A stretch of DNA of 62,000 nucleotides. Origin: Adiantum capillus-veneris (Eukaryota > Streptophyta > Polypodiopsida > Polypodiales > Pteridaceae). The position numbers and the translations under genes are program-made. The notes under the pieces are model-generated. The model was not told the origin of the DNA. It saw only the letters and a program-made list of their open reading frames with translations, and ran no database searches. The stretch lies in contig CM043963.1 in assembly GCA_014529385.2 (NCBI GenBank), positions 149,968,107-150,030,106 on the forward strand, read 5' to 3'. This document shows, one piece after another, positions 43,956 through 57,190 of this stretch (within the stretch, counting starts at the first letter, position 1; every line of letters begins with the position of its first letter).

Positions 43956-45080
43956 GCTAAAAAGAGTCACAACACCCTAAGTAGCATGGGGTCAACGAGT
44001 AAAATGCATTGACACGATCTTGGAGACACTCCAAAAGTGTTAGATGTCTCATCTTTTGAAGAATGTGTACACACACTTATTTTTAAGAACAAAAAGTTAC
44101 TTCAGTTGCAGTAAAAGAAATAAATCACCTAGTACATTTGTAAGCTTATTATTTTGCAATAAGTTTATGGATATCATTGACCCATGAACGGTATACCAGG
44201 ATTATCATGTCTACAAGTTTTCTCTGGCTGGAGATATACAAGAAACCTTAGTTACACTCTATTAAAACCCACTTAGACTTTTTGTTGAACCGTTTGATCT
44301 CATTAGTTAGACTAAGGATGCCATTCACATAATTGCTTTGCAAACTTTCTTAAAAATGTCGATATTTTTGGATCACATGTTCTCCGAACTAAGATAGACT
44401 ATGTGCATCATCCCTTGTTCCAAGAATTTGTCTCTAAACATTTGAATCACATACGTACAATACCTTTAAACCTTTTAGCTGTCATTGAAGAATTACATAA
44501 TGGTAAAACACTTTCTACAAGATCATCAATATTGAAAGTAATAATAGCCAAAACTCGTTTATTGAAGATAGAGTGATTTATTTCATGACCAATTCCCACA
44601 ACATCGTAGAAGAAATCAATTGTCTTGGTCGAAGCAAGACACACTCATGGATGGATCAATTTCATTCTCAAACATTGTTTTGTATGTGGCCTTGATAAAT
44701 CAACGCAAATGCATGTCTTTATTTGCACGAAACTCATATAATGACAACACATAGAAGACTTACATCTAGTGAATTCAAACCACTATTAGCAAAGGAAAAC
44801 AACATCATACATTTTATCATCTCTTATTCTCATGAAATAGGGAACTCGACTCCTAATTTCCTATCTCTCCATTATATAATGGGGAATTATAAGATTCATA
44901 AGAATGAGTTTAGGTGGATTACCAAATGACCAAAATTGTGTCTTCACTCCTGCAACAACACTAGTGATAGGAATACTTCAAGGTGTAAACAACGGGCTGG
45001 TTGAATATACATAAATATTTCATCACAAACTAGCCCCTTTTTCATGCATGCATACAAATTGCTATTAAGTGATTGGAACC
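43956..45080. other. Intergenic stretch
   Basis: No supported gene; short frames on both strands without motifs. Confidence 0.5.
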
Positions 45081-45403
45081 TTTTAACCCTTATGGACACC
45101 CTATCACCTTTGACAGACGTCTTATTACTTATTTAAGTCATGGACCGGGCTTGTCGATCCTATAAGTGTTTAGGTGATCACTGATGAGAGGCGCACCATT
45201 TATCTTATTTTCAAAGTATTTTTGCAACGATTGACCATTGTGGACGTTCATGTGTGAATGGGTCAGATTATTATAAAAGGTCTATTTTGACCTAAAATCC
45301 TCATTCTTTGAGGTGCATGCTAAGAAGTGCTCTTGCTCTACCTCTATCTCCTTCTCCTTCATGTGCTCACAGGTGTGTATGTGTGTGTGTGTGTGTGTGT
45401 ATG

Positions 45404-45454
<51 letters not shown>

Positions 45455-45655
45455 TCGAGCATTGCGGCGGCGAGGTGACGGTGGTGGCTCCTTCTTCTTC
45501 ACGGCACAAGATCCTTCACGACGGAAGCATTGAGTGACACATCATTGCCCCTTTGAGCTTGTTGGGACTGTCTAATTGTGTGCTTGCAGCCATTTGTGGC
45601 TCACACATGGTGTTTTGACAAGTTTCCAGCCTCGGACACGGGCAGCAAAGCGCAC
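45081..45655 (+). repeat. Solo LTR of the palindrome element family
   Basis: It starts at TTTTAACCCTTATGGACACC, matching the LTR start at 26017, and keeps the TATAAAAGG box (45272-45280), the (GT)n(GA)n tract (45381-45450) and the end of the LTR up to AAAGCGCA. It diverges in the last 25 bp, so the true terminus is lost or altered. No internal element sequence flanks it. Confidence 0.85.
45381..45450. repeat. Compound microsatellite (GT)10 (GA)22
   Basis: GT 45381-45400, ATGCTT, then GA 45407-45450, inside the solo LTR. Confidence 0.98.
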
Positions 45656-46435
45656 ATTTTTGGCCCCGCTGTAGGGAACTACCTTCCACTAAGCTTGAGC
45701 GAGCACTCAATGCTACCTCATGAAGCTAATCACTTCTATCATTTTTTGGTTTTTGTTGAGTTGTGTTAGGTCTGTTAAGTGGCTGTAATGTGCAGTGGTT
45801 AGCAGATATGGTAGTTAGTGTAGATCGGTAATGTGCAGCAGACCGTGAGCAGCAAACAATGAGCAGGTTGAGTAGTCTGTGAGTGTGCAATTTTTTGTGT
45901 TAAGAAGTGTTGTGTGCAGTGCTAATTAGTGTTAATTAGTACTGTTAGATATAGGTAGGTTAGACAGAGCTGCTAGGAGAAGCTATATGCGCGCGTGAAC
46001 TTGGCGCCCACGTGCAGCAATATCCACACAAGTTCTTTTTCAAAAAATTAAATAAAATTTAAAAACCCGCTCAAAAAATCTGAGACCAAAACAAAAACAA
46101 AATTTGAAAAAATTATTATTTTAAAAGAAAGGATCGGGATCATTCCCAAGCCCAAGTCTAGGTCTTAGTCCTCAGTCTTATGATATAGTATAGACACTAT
46201 ATATATATATAAAACTAGAACTTCAAGTGAGGGTGGGCATGTGGGCCAAGGCCTTGAAGTCCTCCACCATTTCCTTGACACTTACCCCTTGAAATTACTA
46301 ATTTTAGCCTTCTTCCCGACTAGGAAAAGACTATTTTAAGTAATTGAATCGAGGACTAATCCCAATAGTTTAAGCCAAGACATGCATGCCATGGGCCCAC
46401 GACTCGGGCCGAGGTTTAATCGCTTGAAATAGACT
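45656..46435. other. Intergenic stretch
   Basis: No gene recognised. Several TGTGCAG-type short words recur between 45780 and 45930. A TATATATATATA run is at about 46199-46211. Confidence 0.5.
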
Positions 46436-46762
46436 TTGAGTAGAGCCACTCGCTCCGAACGTGGAGCTAGCGATGTAAATGAAGGGGGTGGGGAAGTAAA
46501 TTCACCATTCATGACCAACGTAGACCCCATGCTCCTGGAGAGCGTGCATGTGAATACTCCATTCACTGCACCCCCTGAATCTTCAGAGCTATTCCCCTTT
46601 GAGGTTATATTACCTAATAAGAGAAGCCTTGCCAAAGTGCAAGACGTTGAGCGATATATCATTGTATCTAGGGAAAATAAAATCGAGAGCCTACGCAAGG
46701 CAGAGCAATGGAGGGAGCTAAAGGCGAAGGCCCCTATCTCCACATCCATGCTAGTCGAGTAA
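46436..46762 (+). other. Unassigned 108-codon ORF upstream of the MULE relic
   Basis: Encodes a hydrophilic protein with an N-terminal Arg/Glu-rich part and KRSLAKVQDVERYIIVSRENK in the middle. It lies on the same strand about 0.3 kb before the first transposase remains, so it could be an N-terminal exon of that element. No motif confirms this. Confidence 0.3.
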
Positions 46763-47039
46763 TCGAGTGCTCCTAAGTTAGCAACCACTAAGGGGTCAAC
46801 CCATAGAGAGCCACATTGCATCTAGTTCAAAGGACAACCCTAGCACCTTAATCCTAGATGAAGCGTTTCTAAATGAAATTGGGAGTATGAACTTCAAACA
46901 AAACTGTAACCGACCTATACACAGGTCACCCTATCATGTGGGTTGGTTAGATGTCCTACAATCCAAAACGGGAGCAACTAGCATAGAGGAGCAACAACAA
47001 AGAGTTTGTGATGTCATCCATAGGGTTATTGAGCTGGAG

Positions 47040-48300
47040 AGGTAGAACAAGGGGATCCACATGCCTTCAATGGGTCTCATGAGATTCTTGGATCCAGGGA
47101 AGGCTAAGCAACCAACTTTATCGCAAATGGAGATGATGCCTGTTGCTTTCATGGTAGATGATGCAAAAACTGAAATAAACGCAATCAAGTATAGGGTCAT
47201 TTTTTGAATGCAATTCCAATTCTCTTTAATGTATTCTTTGCTTACACATTGAAGCTCGTTTTGCATAGGGAGGTCTTCAACGTACCCATCTACCTTTGCT
47301 TGTGGCATGTGAGGTGGTGTTGGCTAGAGCATCTTGTGAGAAAGGTGCAAGATTGGCCAAGGGCTATGATGTTTCGTCAACTAGGGGTGATCATGCACTC
47401 ACGAGGGCCCTCCTGCACAACTGAGACAGAGACAAGAGAAAGAATTCAACACATGATAGACACATTTCTAGATGACTTCCATGTGGAAGAGGCCTTCTTG
47501 GAGTATTTTGAAACTTATTGGCAACCTAAAATTGGTAAGGTATTGGAGATTGAATTCTATGCACTCATGCATGTTTCTTGGCCAAGAATTGCTTACTTAA
47601 TATATGTGTAGATATGTGGGTTCGTGCAGCAAGGACAATGCAACACTCTGGGCAAGACACAAATGGGGCCATTGAAGCATACCATGGTGTTCGCAAGACC
47701 AAATTTTTAGGGAGATCTAAGAAGATGGTTGGTCGACGTGTTGATTGGCTGCTTCATGAATTAATTTTGTAAGCTCTATCGTATTATTGGTATGTACAGA
47801 TGCTGGAAAGATAATGGTTTCATTCGTAATCATGCAATAGAGAAGGAGGTAGTGGAGAACTCTTTTGAGAGAGCATCACACATTCTCGATGAGCATGTCA
47901 CGATAGTTTCTTGGGATGAGGGTGTTCATGCCGTAGTGGCAATCATTCAAATCTTAACCTAGTACACACTATGTACACCCTGAACCTGCTAGGCTTGTTG
48001 CACATGTTCGTGTTCTGAACAAGGAAACATATGTAAGCATTAGGTGAACATGATGCTTGCATTAGGTGTGTCCCAATTTTCATTGAAGGAAACATGCTTG
48101 AAACTTTATGGAGAGAGGGTGTACAACCTTCAAGCGGAGCCGGCACTAACTATTAGGGCTCATAACATTGAGGTGGATGTTGATTCAGCAAATGGCACTC
48201 GCACTTGCAACAACAAAGACAATGTGAACTCAGATACCAACAAAAAAGGTTTACAAGATCTACAAGACCTATTTCGTGTGTGTGTGGGTGAGGATAGTTA
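47040..48300 (+). pseudogene. MULE-type transposase relic with SWIM-like zinc motif
   Basis: Mutator-like transposases cut and move the element by a DDE reaction. The pieces lie in order across several frames. PVAFMVDDAKTEINAI (about 47138-47186) holds an Asp of the catalytic set, and CLWHVRWCWLEHLV (about 47295-47335) is the usual Cys/His block. FLDDFHVEEAFLEYFETYWQPKI (47462-47530) follows, then WVRAARTMQHSGQDTNGAIEAYHG (about 47612-47685) with the late Glu, GRRVDWLLHELIL (to 47770), and NGFIRNHAIEKEVVE. CTCSCSEQGNICKH (about 48001-48040) fits a CxCx(n)CxH SWIM finger. Stops and frame changes near 47205, 47611, 47772, 47960 and 48045 show decay. Terminal inverted repeats were not found. Confidence 0.82.
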
Positions 48301-48315
48301 GCTACTTGTTTCAGC

Positions 48316-48696
48316 TTATTCCAGCGCCATGCATGTAAACTTCCCATCCACAATGATGTTGGCATGGGCATCTTCACCGATCTTTATATCTGAGGGGTGA
48401 ATTTGATCAAAGGAAGAGGCAGCACTTTTAGCATTACCTGTTCGAGTGGATTTTCCATCATTCAAGACATCTCTATTGTCGGAGATCCATTTTGTTTCAT
48501 CTGATCCAATTGCAAACCTGACAAGGGACAATGGGGTGCCCAAATGAACAAGCAACTTCTTTCTTTTTTCTTCAAGCTCTGCAAACAAGCGCTCGAACTC
48601 AGCGAGGCCGCAATCTGCATATGGGTTCTTTTTGGATCGTCTGGGGAAGATGATGACAGGGGCACATGACATGACTTTATAGTGTTCCTTGTGCAA
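48316..48696 (-). CDS. Unassigned 126-codon ORF next to the MULE relic
   Basis: Starts at the ATG at 48696. It encodes VIIFPRRSKKNPYADCGLAE, then an amphipathic helix FERLFAELEEKRKKLLVHLG (residues about 33-52), SLVRFAIGSDETKWI, and a hydrophilic end. It is balanced in composition and looks like real protein, not low-complexity noise. It runs opposite to the transposase and ends about 15 bp from its last open frame. It may be part of a captured host gene, as Mutator-like elements sometimes carry, or an unrelated exon. Confidence 0.4.
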   Translation of the reverse strand: MHKEHYKVMSCAPVIIFPRRSKKNPYADCGLAEFERLFAELEEKRKKLLVHLGTPLSLVRFAIGSDETKWISDNRDVLNDGKSTRTGNAKSAASSFDQIHPSDIKIGEDAHANIIVDGKFTCMALE

Positions 48697-49958
48697 ATTT
48701 AAGCAAGATGGGAAGCTTCTTGAATAGTTTGATTGATGGAAGAGAGGTACGGATCGATCAGACTAATGGGTATTGCGAACCCGGGTAGGTCACCTAAAAA
48801 AAATGTAACCTATCACGTGAGTTCAACAAAAACGTATTTAAAGTTCTTCAAACTGACATAAATATATATACAGAAGGGATACTATTTTTCAAATTTGAAA
48901 AAAGCTTACAGATTTTAAAAGAAATGGGTATATTTTATTCCTTAAAAAACTCACAGATAAGGGGATTTACAAACATGTCTTGAACGCACGTGATATGGTA
49001 GTTTTACACATAATGAACCCCCCGAGATTGCGAACACGGTGAAGTAGTTACGTAGAGAAATGTGTCAGGATCGCCATAGAATGAGGCATGGAGAGACAGA
49101 AAATGGCACTAGGATGTCTTCAAAATTAGTGCAAGAGTAAAGTGGAATTGTTATGTGGGATTAGCTACAGGTGTTTAGCGGAGGAATTATAACTAATTGA
49201 TGGCCATGATGCAGAAAATGAGGGCATCAGAGAGGATAAGCTTGCAGTATTTCGTGATGATATGGGTGGCAAGATAGAGATTGGAACTAGTCTCTGTTCT
49301 CTCAACACTTGATGAGCAAGCAAAACTTAACCTGACGCCCATGGCTCAAAGCTGCCTAGATAGGAAGCCCGTGCTTTTCAACCCCTTCTAGAACTCGATC
49401 ATCAAAGCAGAACTTGAGCACCTTGTTGTTGAAGGTGTGTTGATGAGAAGGGGCACAAGTCTAGGAGTTTGAAAAAGTTGGCAACTTTGCCACATTTGCC
49501 ATGAGGGAGAGAAAAGTACAATAAGAGCGCTTTCACGCAAAAAACCGACATTTGTTGTGCTGATGTTGAGAGAGCCTTCATAGCGCAAAATCTGCCCTAT
49601 CTTCTACGTGTAAGCTCCTCCAAAATTACTTGGCTTTGCCTATGCCAATTCCTCCAAAAAATTGGCAAAGTTAGCTCTTGAGGGCTTCGTTTAACAGAAA
49701 AGTGTTGAATGAAGTGGATGTCGTCTAGTGTCTCTATGTGAAACCCTTCTAAGTTCACATCCTCTAGGGGTAGACTCTAGAAAGTTACCTATGGGACCAT
49801 AGTATGTGTAACCTATGGGCTACCTCTCAAATAATAAAGGAGTACATCAAGAGTCCTCTCTGCTAATCTCATTATGATTTTGTGCACATGTAGCAAAAGG
49901 TCACGTAGCTGCTTGTCGATTAGTATAGAAGACTTGTAAAAGCAACATGTGGTCACCC

Positions 49959-50011
<53 letters not shown>

Positions 50012-53000
50012 AAGTATTTGTGTGATCTTCTAGATATTATTCTAAAGATAAAAGCACACCATACTACATCGTGTTAAGGACAAAACCTTTGGCTATTGCA
50101 TCAAAGATCTTTCAAGGTACATTCCACTAGTGGTTGTTATGCACATCCAATAAGGCTTGTGAATGCGTAAACAGGAGGAAGGGCTAAAAGGGTGAGAAAT
50201 GCATACATCACTTCCTTGAGAGAGAGAGAGAGAGAGAGATGTGTTGAGAGCAACTTGGAGAGAAAGGCATATTTTTAATTGTGTAGGCATGTGGTCTAGT
50301 TAGCCAAGTCGTGAGAAAGAGAGACATATGGGGTGCATAGCATCACGAGCAATGCAGACAGAGAGACACATTTATTCCTTGACTCATTGGAAAAGTGTTA
50401 AGCGCATTCTGGTGAACTTTGTGTGTCAAGACCAGTGCGGATAGAGAGCCAGAGTAGGCGGCATGGGGCTGTCGAGAGGAGCCATAGAGAGAGGAACGAG
50501 ATTTTCAACGAGGTGCCCCTCTCTTTAGGTGATCCCCTACACCTAAGAACACAATCGTCGACTCTGATCGTGTGTTTCAAAATGCATTACATGGCAGTGG
50601 AAAGTTGTTGCCAGAGAAGCTTTGTTTTAGTGCAGATTGCAGACTTCCCCCTCATTTTCCCTACTACGCTACCATCTCATCATCCCTAAGATTCTCTCTC
50701 TCCTTCCCATTACAATTTCAACATATCCATGCAATGTGTACTTCTCCTAAGTAGTTTGTGCTTCTCTTGCTCGTCATCCTTAGAAACTCGACGTTATGTG
50801 TGTACGTGAAAACGCATGGACATGATGAGGCTTTGTCTGTGTATATAGCTCTGTGTTGCATTGCTCATGGACATAGGGGAGCACATTGCTAGGAGGCATG
50901 GAAGGGGATGCATTGATGGCATGGGAATTGCAGAGATCGTGAGGGGGGGGGGGGGGGGGGGGGGGAGTTGGTACACCTTTGCCTTCAAATTAGGCGAAGG
51001 TATGCACACTTGAAAAATCGAGCAAGAGGAGATCTAAAAAGATTCCTCCTTTTTAAAGGAAATGGACCAGGTAAGGTGTTAAGATGTAAGACACTGATTT
51101 AAAATTGGGTTTTATGAAGCAATGATTTATCTTTATTCCTCTTATCTCTTATTAAAGTTCTAATTTTTTTAGAGGTTTGCATACAAGAAGACATACTTGC
51201 AGCGGGCTATATCCCTCAAGCACTGCACACACTAGCCATCTATTGCGGAAAGATCGCTTACGACATATTATGCCCTCAAGCATCAAGTAGACTAACCACC
51301 TACTATGGAATGGTGTTGTTGCTCAAATGAGGATCATGAGCACCAAGTCTTTGCTTTCCTAAGATGACTCATAGTCCCCAAGGACAACTTGATGTAAGGA
51401 AAGAGTAATCAGTTTTGGTAAGAGCTTTAACAAACTTTAAATCCATTGGAATTCATTTTCTAACACCTTACTTTAAAGTAACATCTTACCATCTTTAAAG
51501 GAATTAAGAATAAATTTGAGGTTTAAAACATCATTTTCTCTCCCTAGCCTACAAAGTAATGAGAATGATCATGCTAGACTCTAGATGGCTATATGTTTTT
51601 GAAACATTCAAAAGCCATTGAGAATATATTTATGTGATGGAAATTGATTCAAATTTGATTTTCTCTAATTAATCTAGAGAGGCAATATCGGTATAAAATT
51701 TATATTTCATTCTATGAAGTCAATGAAAATGGTCATGCCAAAATGTGGAGCCATAAAATTTTGCAGCATTCACGAGGGACTCAAGAACTCCAATAGTCAA
51801 CGATGACTATGATTTTAAGGGAGAGATAACATCACCTATTATGCTTTCCTTCAAGAAAAACTTCATGATCAAGATTCTATCATCAGATGTGAAATTTGTG
51901 AGGGGAGATGAATCTCTTGATCAAAGGAGTACGCAGTCACATGTGCACGACATCCCTTTACAAAAATGGCCATACCTTGAGCTTTGGTTGTCTGAATCGT
52001 GCAACCCACAATTCAAACAAGATCTCTCTTTGAGCTCTAGGAATCTAGGGTATTACATTCATGTTTTAACAATGTCTAATACTTTCAACATCAGCATCTT
52101 TGCTCACCAATTATTCTTGCTAAGACTAGAGAAGACAATGGAAAAGTTATTTTGTATGCATATGCTACTGTAAATAAAACTCATCTAAAGAGAAGCATGC
52201 ACATGTTTTGAAGAGCTTTGTAAATTTTTGTGATGCTTCTGTGGGAGGAGGAAGAGATGTTGAAGAAGGAAGAAGATGATGTTTCTTCAATGAGAGAAGT
52301 CTATAAGTATATGTTTTTTATCAGAAAAGTTAGCTTGATCAGTATGTACCCATACACTTCCTTGGTTCTTTCCAGACCAATAATCTTCATTTTTCTCACA
52401 AAAGAGTGCTCTTTCTAGTTGGGAATTTATTTTAATACCAAAAGTTAATAGGTTTCATAAGTTTCTCACGTAATGGTGTCACTGGGTAGAGTGACTTCTT
52501 TTCCTTGACACTTACATCGAGCTCTTGATTGGTTGCTAGTCTTTAGCCATAATAGTTTACACTTAGGCTACTACAAGGGTAGCTCATGATCTTTCCTTGT
52601 TCTCTTATCTTCTACCTCTTCCTCTCTTAAGGAAGTTATATATCCTCAAATAAAACTTCGTTGTCCGGGTGTAGCAGCCTCCTGGACTTTACTTTCTATC
52701 TTTGTGTAGAAGTTGAGCACAAAAACATATACAAAGTGAAACCATGCATCCCATAATGATATGGTTTCATTCAAGTTCCCATTGTTGACGGACTCATTTG
52801 AGAATCATAGATTCTTATTCATTGAGACTAGTATCTAAATTGTTATATAAGAATTGGTAACATTGTGTGTATTTTCTTCTTTCTTTTTGTTCTTTTTTTA
52901 TCATTTGTACCAAACTAAGGACAAACTCATCCTAAGATGACAATCTAAGATTCTTCCATCATCTGAGTATTTAAAAACGAGAGACTAACTCAGATGGATG

Positions 53001-54087
53001 ACTATCTACTTGTCTATTGTGGATGAGTCTATGAAAAGACTCAGGTGATCATGGACAAACCACCTTTTGACAAAATTATATTATATATTAAGGTAGCCGT
53101 AGATACCTTTAAATTGGTACCAAAGTGTCTTTAATTATCTCAATGGGTGTTCCAAATCTAAGGGTCTAAGTTTAAAGATCTTGTCTCGCTTCCATTATCC
53201 AAATAGTCAACTTTAGCTAATTTTGTATATTTTTATGCTAACATACTCTCAATGCTTATACTTTAGAAGGCAAATTAAATGTCTTCTTTGTGTGTATTAA
53301 AGGATGTATGTTAGAGGTGACAAACCTTATGCCTTTAAAAAAAAGGGTTCTCAACCTTTTTTGTTTGACACACCAGAGCAGAGCACAGGAAAGAGGTGCT
53401 TAGTGTGCCAATTTGAAAAGATTGCCAATCATGTGCCATCTAGATGTACTTATTTGTATGCAAGAATGCTTTTAGCATTGTGCCATGTGCATTATGTATG
53501 CAATACACTTCATGCTTTTATGCATGCCTACCATATGTGTTCAAATACCCCTTTGCTCACATTTGCAAATGTCGAAAGACTTGTGTCATACTTTCTTATT
53601 TATGTTGGTCAAAGACTTCCCATCTTTGCAGGGCTAGTAGTTTTCCGTTCTTAAAAATTGCACAGCAATAGCCATGCGTGCCATCATTCATGGGTTTTAG
53701 ATACACACTAAGCAAGTTTAATTAGTTACCTTTTCTAGCAATGCCGCTGTGAGAGCTAGTTGTATTCTCTTATTCTCTTGGAAAAAAATATAAATTGCTC
53801 TCTCTTTCTTGTGAAAGTTTTGCCTCTTTCTCACTTTACTCTCTAAGCCTCTCATAAACTTATGGCGAGACAATTTGGACTCTCTCAATAAGAATCAACT
53901 TGTTTTTTTCTTTTTCAAAGGGTCAAAGTTGTTTTTCCTATCATGTCTCTCTTTTCTAGTGAGTGCACTTTAGTTGAGGGTTTCTTCTTCTTCAAGAATA
54001 ATCTCTCTTGTTAAGAGAATATTCTCTCTATGCAAGATTGGAGAATAGATAGTGTCATTGATAACAAAGTTATATTTAAAATGGTTA

Positions 54088-54090
<3 letters not shown>
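48697..54090. other. Long stretch without a recognisable gene
   Basis: It contains (GA)24 at 49961-50008, a short GA run at 50219-50239, and a G23 run at 50943-50965. It also has several open frames of 60-116 codons with no motif (51841-52173 and 53304-53654 are the longest). Base composition is A/T rich from 51.0 kb onward. I see no retroelement domain, RNA gene or regulatory structure here. Confidence 0.55.
50943..50965. repeat. G23 homopolymer
   Basis: Twenty-three consecutive G, a sequence able to form a quadruplex. Its length in the assembly is unreliable. Confidence 0.95.

Positions 54091-54172
<82 letters not shown>
54091..54172. repeat. Compound microsatellite (TC)17 (AC)22
   Basis: TC 54091-54124, CACTCAC junction, AC 54129-54172. 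Confidence 0.98.
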
Positions 54173-54176
<4 letters not shown>

Positions 54177-54299
54177 TCAGGCATAAGGTCTTGTAGGACT
54201 ACCAATGTCGACCCATGCACGCATTCCTATCTATGTGAAAGAGTGAGGTGCACCGTCATGCTCATGTTGGCAATGACAAGATTTACCATGGGTGTGTAT

Positions 54300-54522
54300 G
54301 TGGCATGCATATGAGCTGCAAGAGAGAGACTATGTCTAAAGAGTGTGCAATGTGTGCGGAGTGAGAGGGAGAAGAAGAGCAAACACAAAGTGTTGGTGGA
54401 GCTCTACGTGAAGATTGGGAATTCCTCACTACTCCTTATTCTTCTATAAGATCAAAAGAATAGATAAGGCTAGTATGGTCAATGTGATGGGCATCCACGG
54501 TCAGTTGGCCTAAACCCTAACA
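54300..54522 (-). repeat. Start of the copia-2 3' LTR (lower end not resolved)
   Basis: On the minus strand AAGTGGGATAT is followed by TGTTAGGGTTTAGG at 54522. This is the same purine-tract-to-TGTT layout as copia-1 (AAGTGGGAGGT then TGTTGGGG). The LTR end toward lower coordinates could not be set because no second LTR is present. Confidence 0.6.
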
Positions 54523-54839
54523 ATATCCCACTTGAAGGCCAGTGTGGCCCAAATGGCCTATGTATGTACATCCATAAAATTGTGAAGCAATCCAAGTGGC
54601 CTCATCCTACACCCATCATCTCCATGCAATGTGAAAACGCTGAGAGGGTAGGCTCTTTGTAAGAGCATCTAAATGGTTGTCATCCATATGAACTTTGCCT
54701 AGCTCAATGCACTTGCTAGCTAATATGTCCCATATCACATGGTAATGGATTTCTATGTGTTTTGACTTGGAGTGAAACGCGCAGTTCTTTCCTAATGCAA
54801 TTGCACTCTAACTATCACAATGCAACACTGAAGTTTGAG

Positions 54840-55337
54840 TAATGCTAAGATCTCCCACTAGGAGAGCTAACCATATAGCTTCCTTGATAGCATCAAAAAT
54901 TGCCACATACTCTGCCTCTGTGGTGGAAGATGATGTATATTTTGGAGACAAGATCTCCATGACACGGATACTCCAACAAATAGGAAAACATAGCCATATG
55001 TGGATCTTCGACTATCCACACAACCTGCATAATCCACATCCGTATAGCCCACAATGGATGCATCACTATTCCCAAAGCATAAGCACTTGTCTGTCGTACC
55101 TTTCAAATATCTCAAAATACGCTTCACTGCTTCCTAGTGCTTTCTGCCATGATTTGGCATGAATTTGCTAACCACTCCACTACAAAGGCGATCTCTAGTC
55201 TCGTGGCTTACCATGGGATACATAATATTTTCAACTATTGAAGAATATGACACCTTGGTCATTTTTGCTTTCTTAGCATCAGACTTGGGAGCATCATTCT
55301 TGCTAAGTTTTTCATATGCTTGCATTGGGGTACTCAA
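54840..55337 (-). pseudogene. copia-2 RNase H and preceding region
   Basis: The frame 55337-55134 has KVSYSSIVENIMYPM and the linker before RNase H. The frame 55127-54867 has MKRILRYLKGTTDK, YTDVDYAGCVDSRRS with the catalytic Asp, and TYGYVFLFVG. The expected SLSTTEAEY motif is only frame-shifted remains. The junction near 55130 is one in-frame stop (TAG at about 55128-55130). Confidence 0.85.
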
Positions 55338-56016
55338 TGTCGCCTTCCCCCCCTACATATAAAATGTTGCAAGACCTTGACGTGGATAAACGTTTCTTCC
55401 TGAGATAACTATAGTATTCCATGTTTTCTATCCCTCTTGATATGCATACCAAGAAAGTGACTTGCACCTCCAAATCCTTCATAGATAACAACGTGGTAAG
55501 TGACTTCTTCAAGATGAAAATCTCATCTTTGGACTTCCTAGCAATGAGCATATCCTAAAGTATGAAGATGCTAAGTGATCAAGCCTTATACTCAAGATCA
55601 GGATCTTCTGCGATGTACTTTTCCTTATACACCCATTTGTAAGGCAAGGCTTGTTTTCCCTCTGGAAACTCTATTACTTCTTGAGTCGCATTAGCCATAA
55701 CTTGTGCCATAATCAAGCTATACTCAGATTGCATTGCATGCTCCCACTTCACGCTATCTTCCATCTTAATAGCCTCTTGGTGGCAGGTAGGCTCTCCACA
55801 GTTAGTGAACAATAGATAGTCTAACCTTGGTTGAAAATACTCAGGTCCACGAGATATACGTGTAGATATCCTCATTGTTTGACTGTTGGACTCTGTTCTC
55901 TCAAGGGAATCATTAGCTCTCTCTAGAGCACTACTAGCAGTAACTGGGGACTTGAGGCTACGATCCTCAAATCCTACTTTGTGATATTCAACCTCTTTCA
56001 TAAGTTGTTTGTGCAT
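55338..56016 (-). pseudogene. copia-2 reverse transcriptase remains
   Basis: 56016-55579 carries the entry segment with GEPTCHQEAIKMED, WEHAMQSEYSLIMA and LPYKWVYKEKY. The centre with the fingers and most of the palm is missing. Reading resumes at 55551 with MLIARKSKDEIFILKKSL, which normally follows the YVDD site directly. About 170 codons seem deleted at about 55570, so no catalytic YVDD is present. Confidence 0.82.
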
Positions 56017-56057
56017 ATTTGATTCACTAAAAGATTACTTGTGAGCTGCATATTACT

Positions 56058-56330
56058 CTACAAGATTTTGAGTGTCAGAGACGATAACCCATCTCTTTGT
56101 CTGCACCATAACCAATGAAAATGCATTCCTCTTTTTCTACAAAAATTATTGAACTCAATGGAGGATTCCTTCCCTCCATTTTCAACGTGCATAGCCTTCA
56201 ACTTCTTGCCTGACTGGTTCTCGACCATAGGTAGGAACTTTTGAAAGACACTAAAGACTTTGTCTTTCCTCTCAAGAGTTAGACCCATACCTTTCAAGTA
56301 GAGTCATATATGAAAGTCAATAAATATAAT
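56058..56330 (-). pseudogene. copia-2 integrase fragment
   Basis: KDKVFSVFQKFLPMVENQSG and AMHVENGGKESSIEF correspond to the middle of the copia integrase core. The expected Asp before NGGEY is a Glu (VENGGK), so a catalytic residue is lost. The sequence then jumps to the reverse transcriptase entry, and the last third of integrase is missing. Confidence 0.8.
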
Positions 56331-57190
56331 GCCCCTCTAAGAGACTTATGTAGCATAGGCCCGCATAGATCACTATTATCTAAATCTAGAGGATTCCCTA
56401 ACTAATGGAAAAGTGGTAAGCCTAGTTTGTTTCTTGTATACGCAATGCTCACATAAACTAGAATCAGAATAGTTTAACACAAGGATATAACCAAAATGTT
56501 GTAATTGCTTCATTCCCTTTTAACTCATATGACCAAGCCGGCTATGCCACAACTCAATAGAAGGCAGTTTGCTACAAAGATGAAACTCTTTTTCACACAA
56601 GAGACATACAAGGAATATAATGAGCCAGACTTTTGGTCATTGAGCATGACCAAGTTACCTTTTTTTATTATCCAAGAACCATTCCAAACACAGTAGTATA
56701 TCCAAGATCATCAACTTGTCATGTTGAAACCAAGCTCTTAGTTAGCTTCGGCACATGTCTAACACCTTGAAGCATGAACTCGGTACCATTACGCATACAC
56801 AACTTCACATCTCCAATGCCACATATTTCAAGCTAATGAGAATCACCTAGCTTAACTAAACCATGTGTAGAGGCATAACAAGAGAACCACTCCTTTTGAG
56901 GAGTAACGTGAAAGTTGGGACCCGAGTCAATAATCCAATTATGTGCATAGCACATACATCAAGGATAATTAGAAGTGAAGCCTACTACATCTAATGGATG
57001 TGGCACGTCAGGAACAACATCAACATGAGAGTCAATGACATTGATCTCCTCTACCTTCACACTAGTTTGAGGAGGTGCAGGACTTAGAACAATGGCTTTA
57101 CCCTCTCCTCTTTGCAATAAATGACAATCTTTCTTTATGTGTCCTTTCTTGTGAAAATGGTAGCTTTCAATCTGCTTCTGCCTCATGTCA
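56331..57190 (-). pseudogene. copia-2 zinc knuckle, protease and GAG-pre-integrase remains
   Basis: The frame 57186-56959 starts inside a zinc knuckle written CX..FHKKGHIKKDC, in which the first Cys is replaced by Tyr-Ser-type residues. It then has EEINVIDSHV, as in copia-1. WIIDSG for the protease is at about 56940-56920, RHVPKLTKSLVS near 56780-56740, and VSTC. Several stops follow to 56331. Confidence 0.78.

Noticed and set aside
46934-47308. Minus-strand 124-codon frame
   Set aside because: It lies opposite the MULE transposase remains and has no motif.
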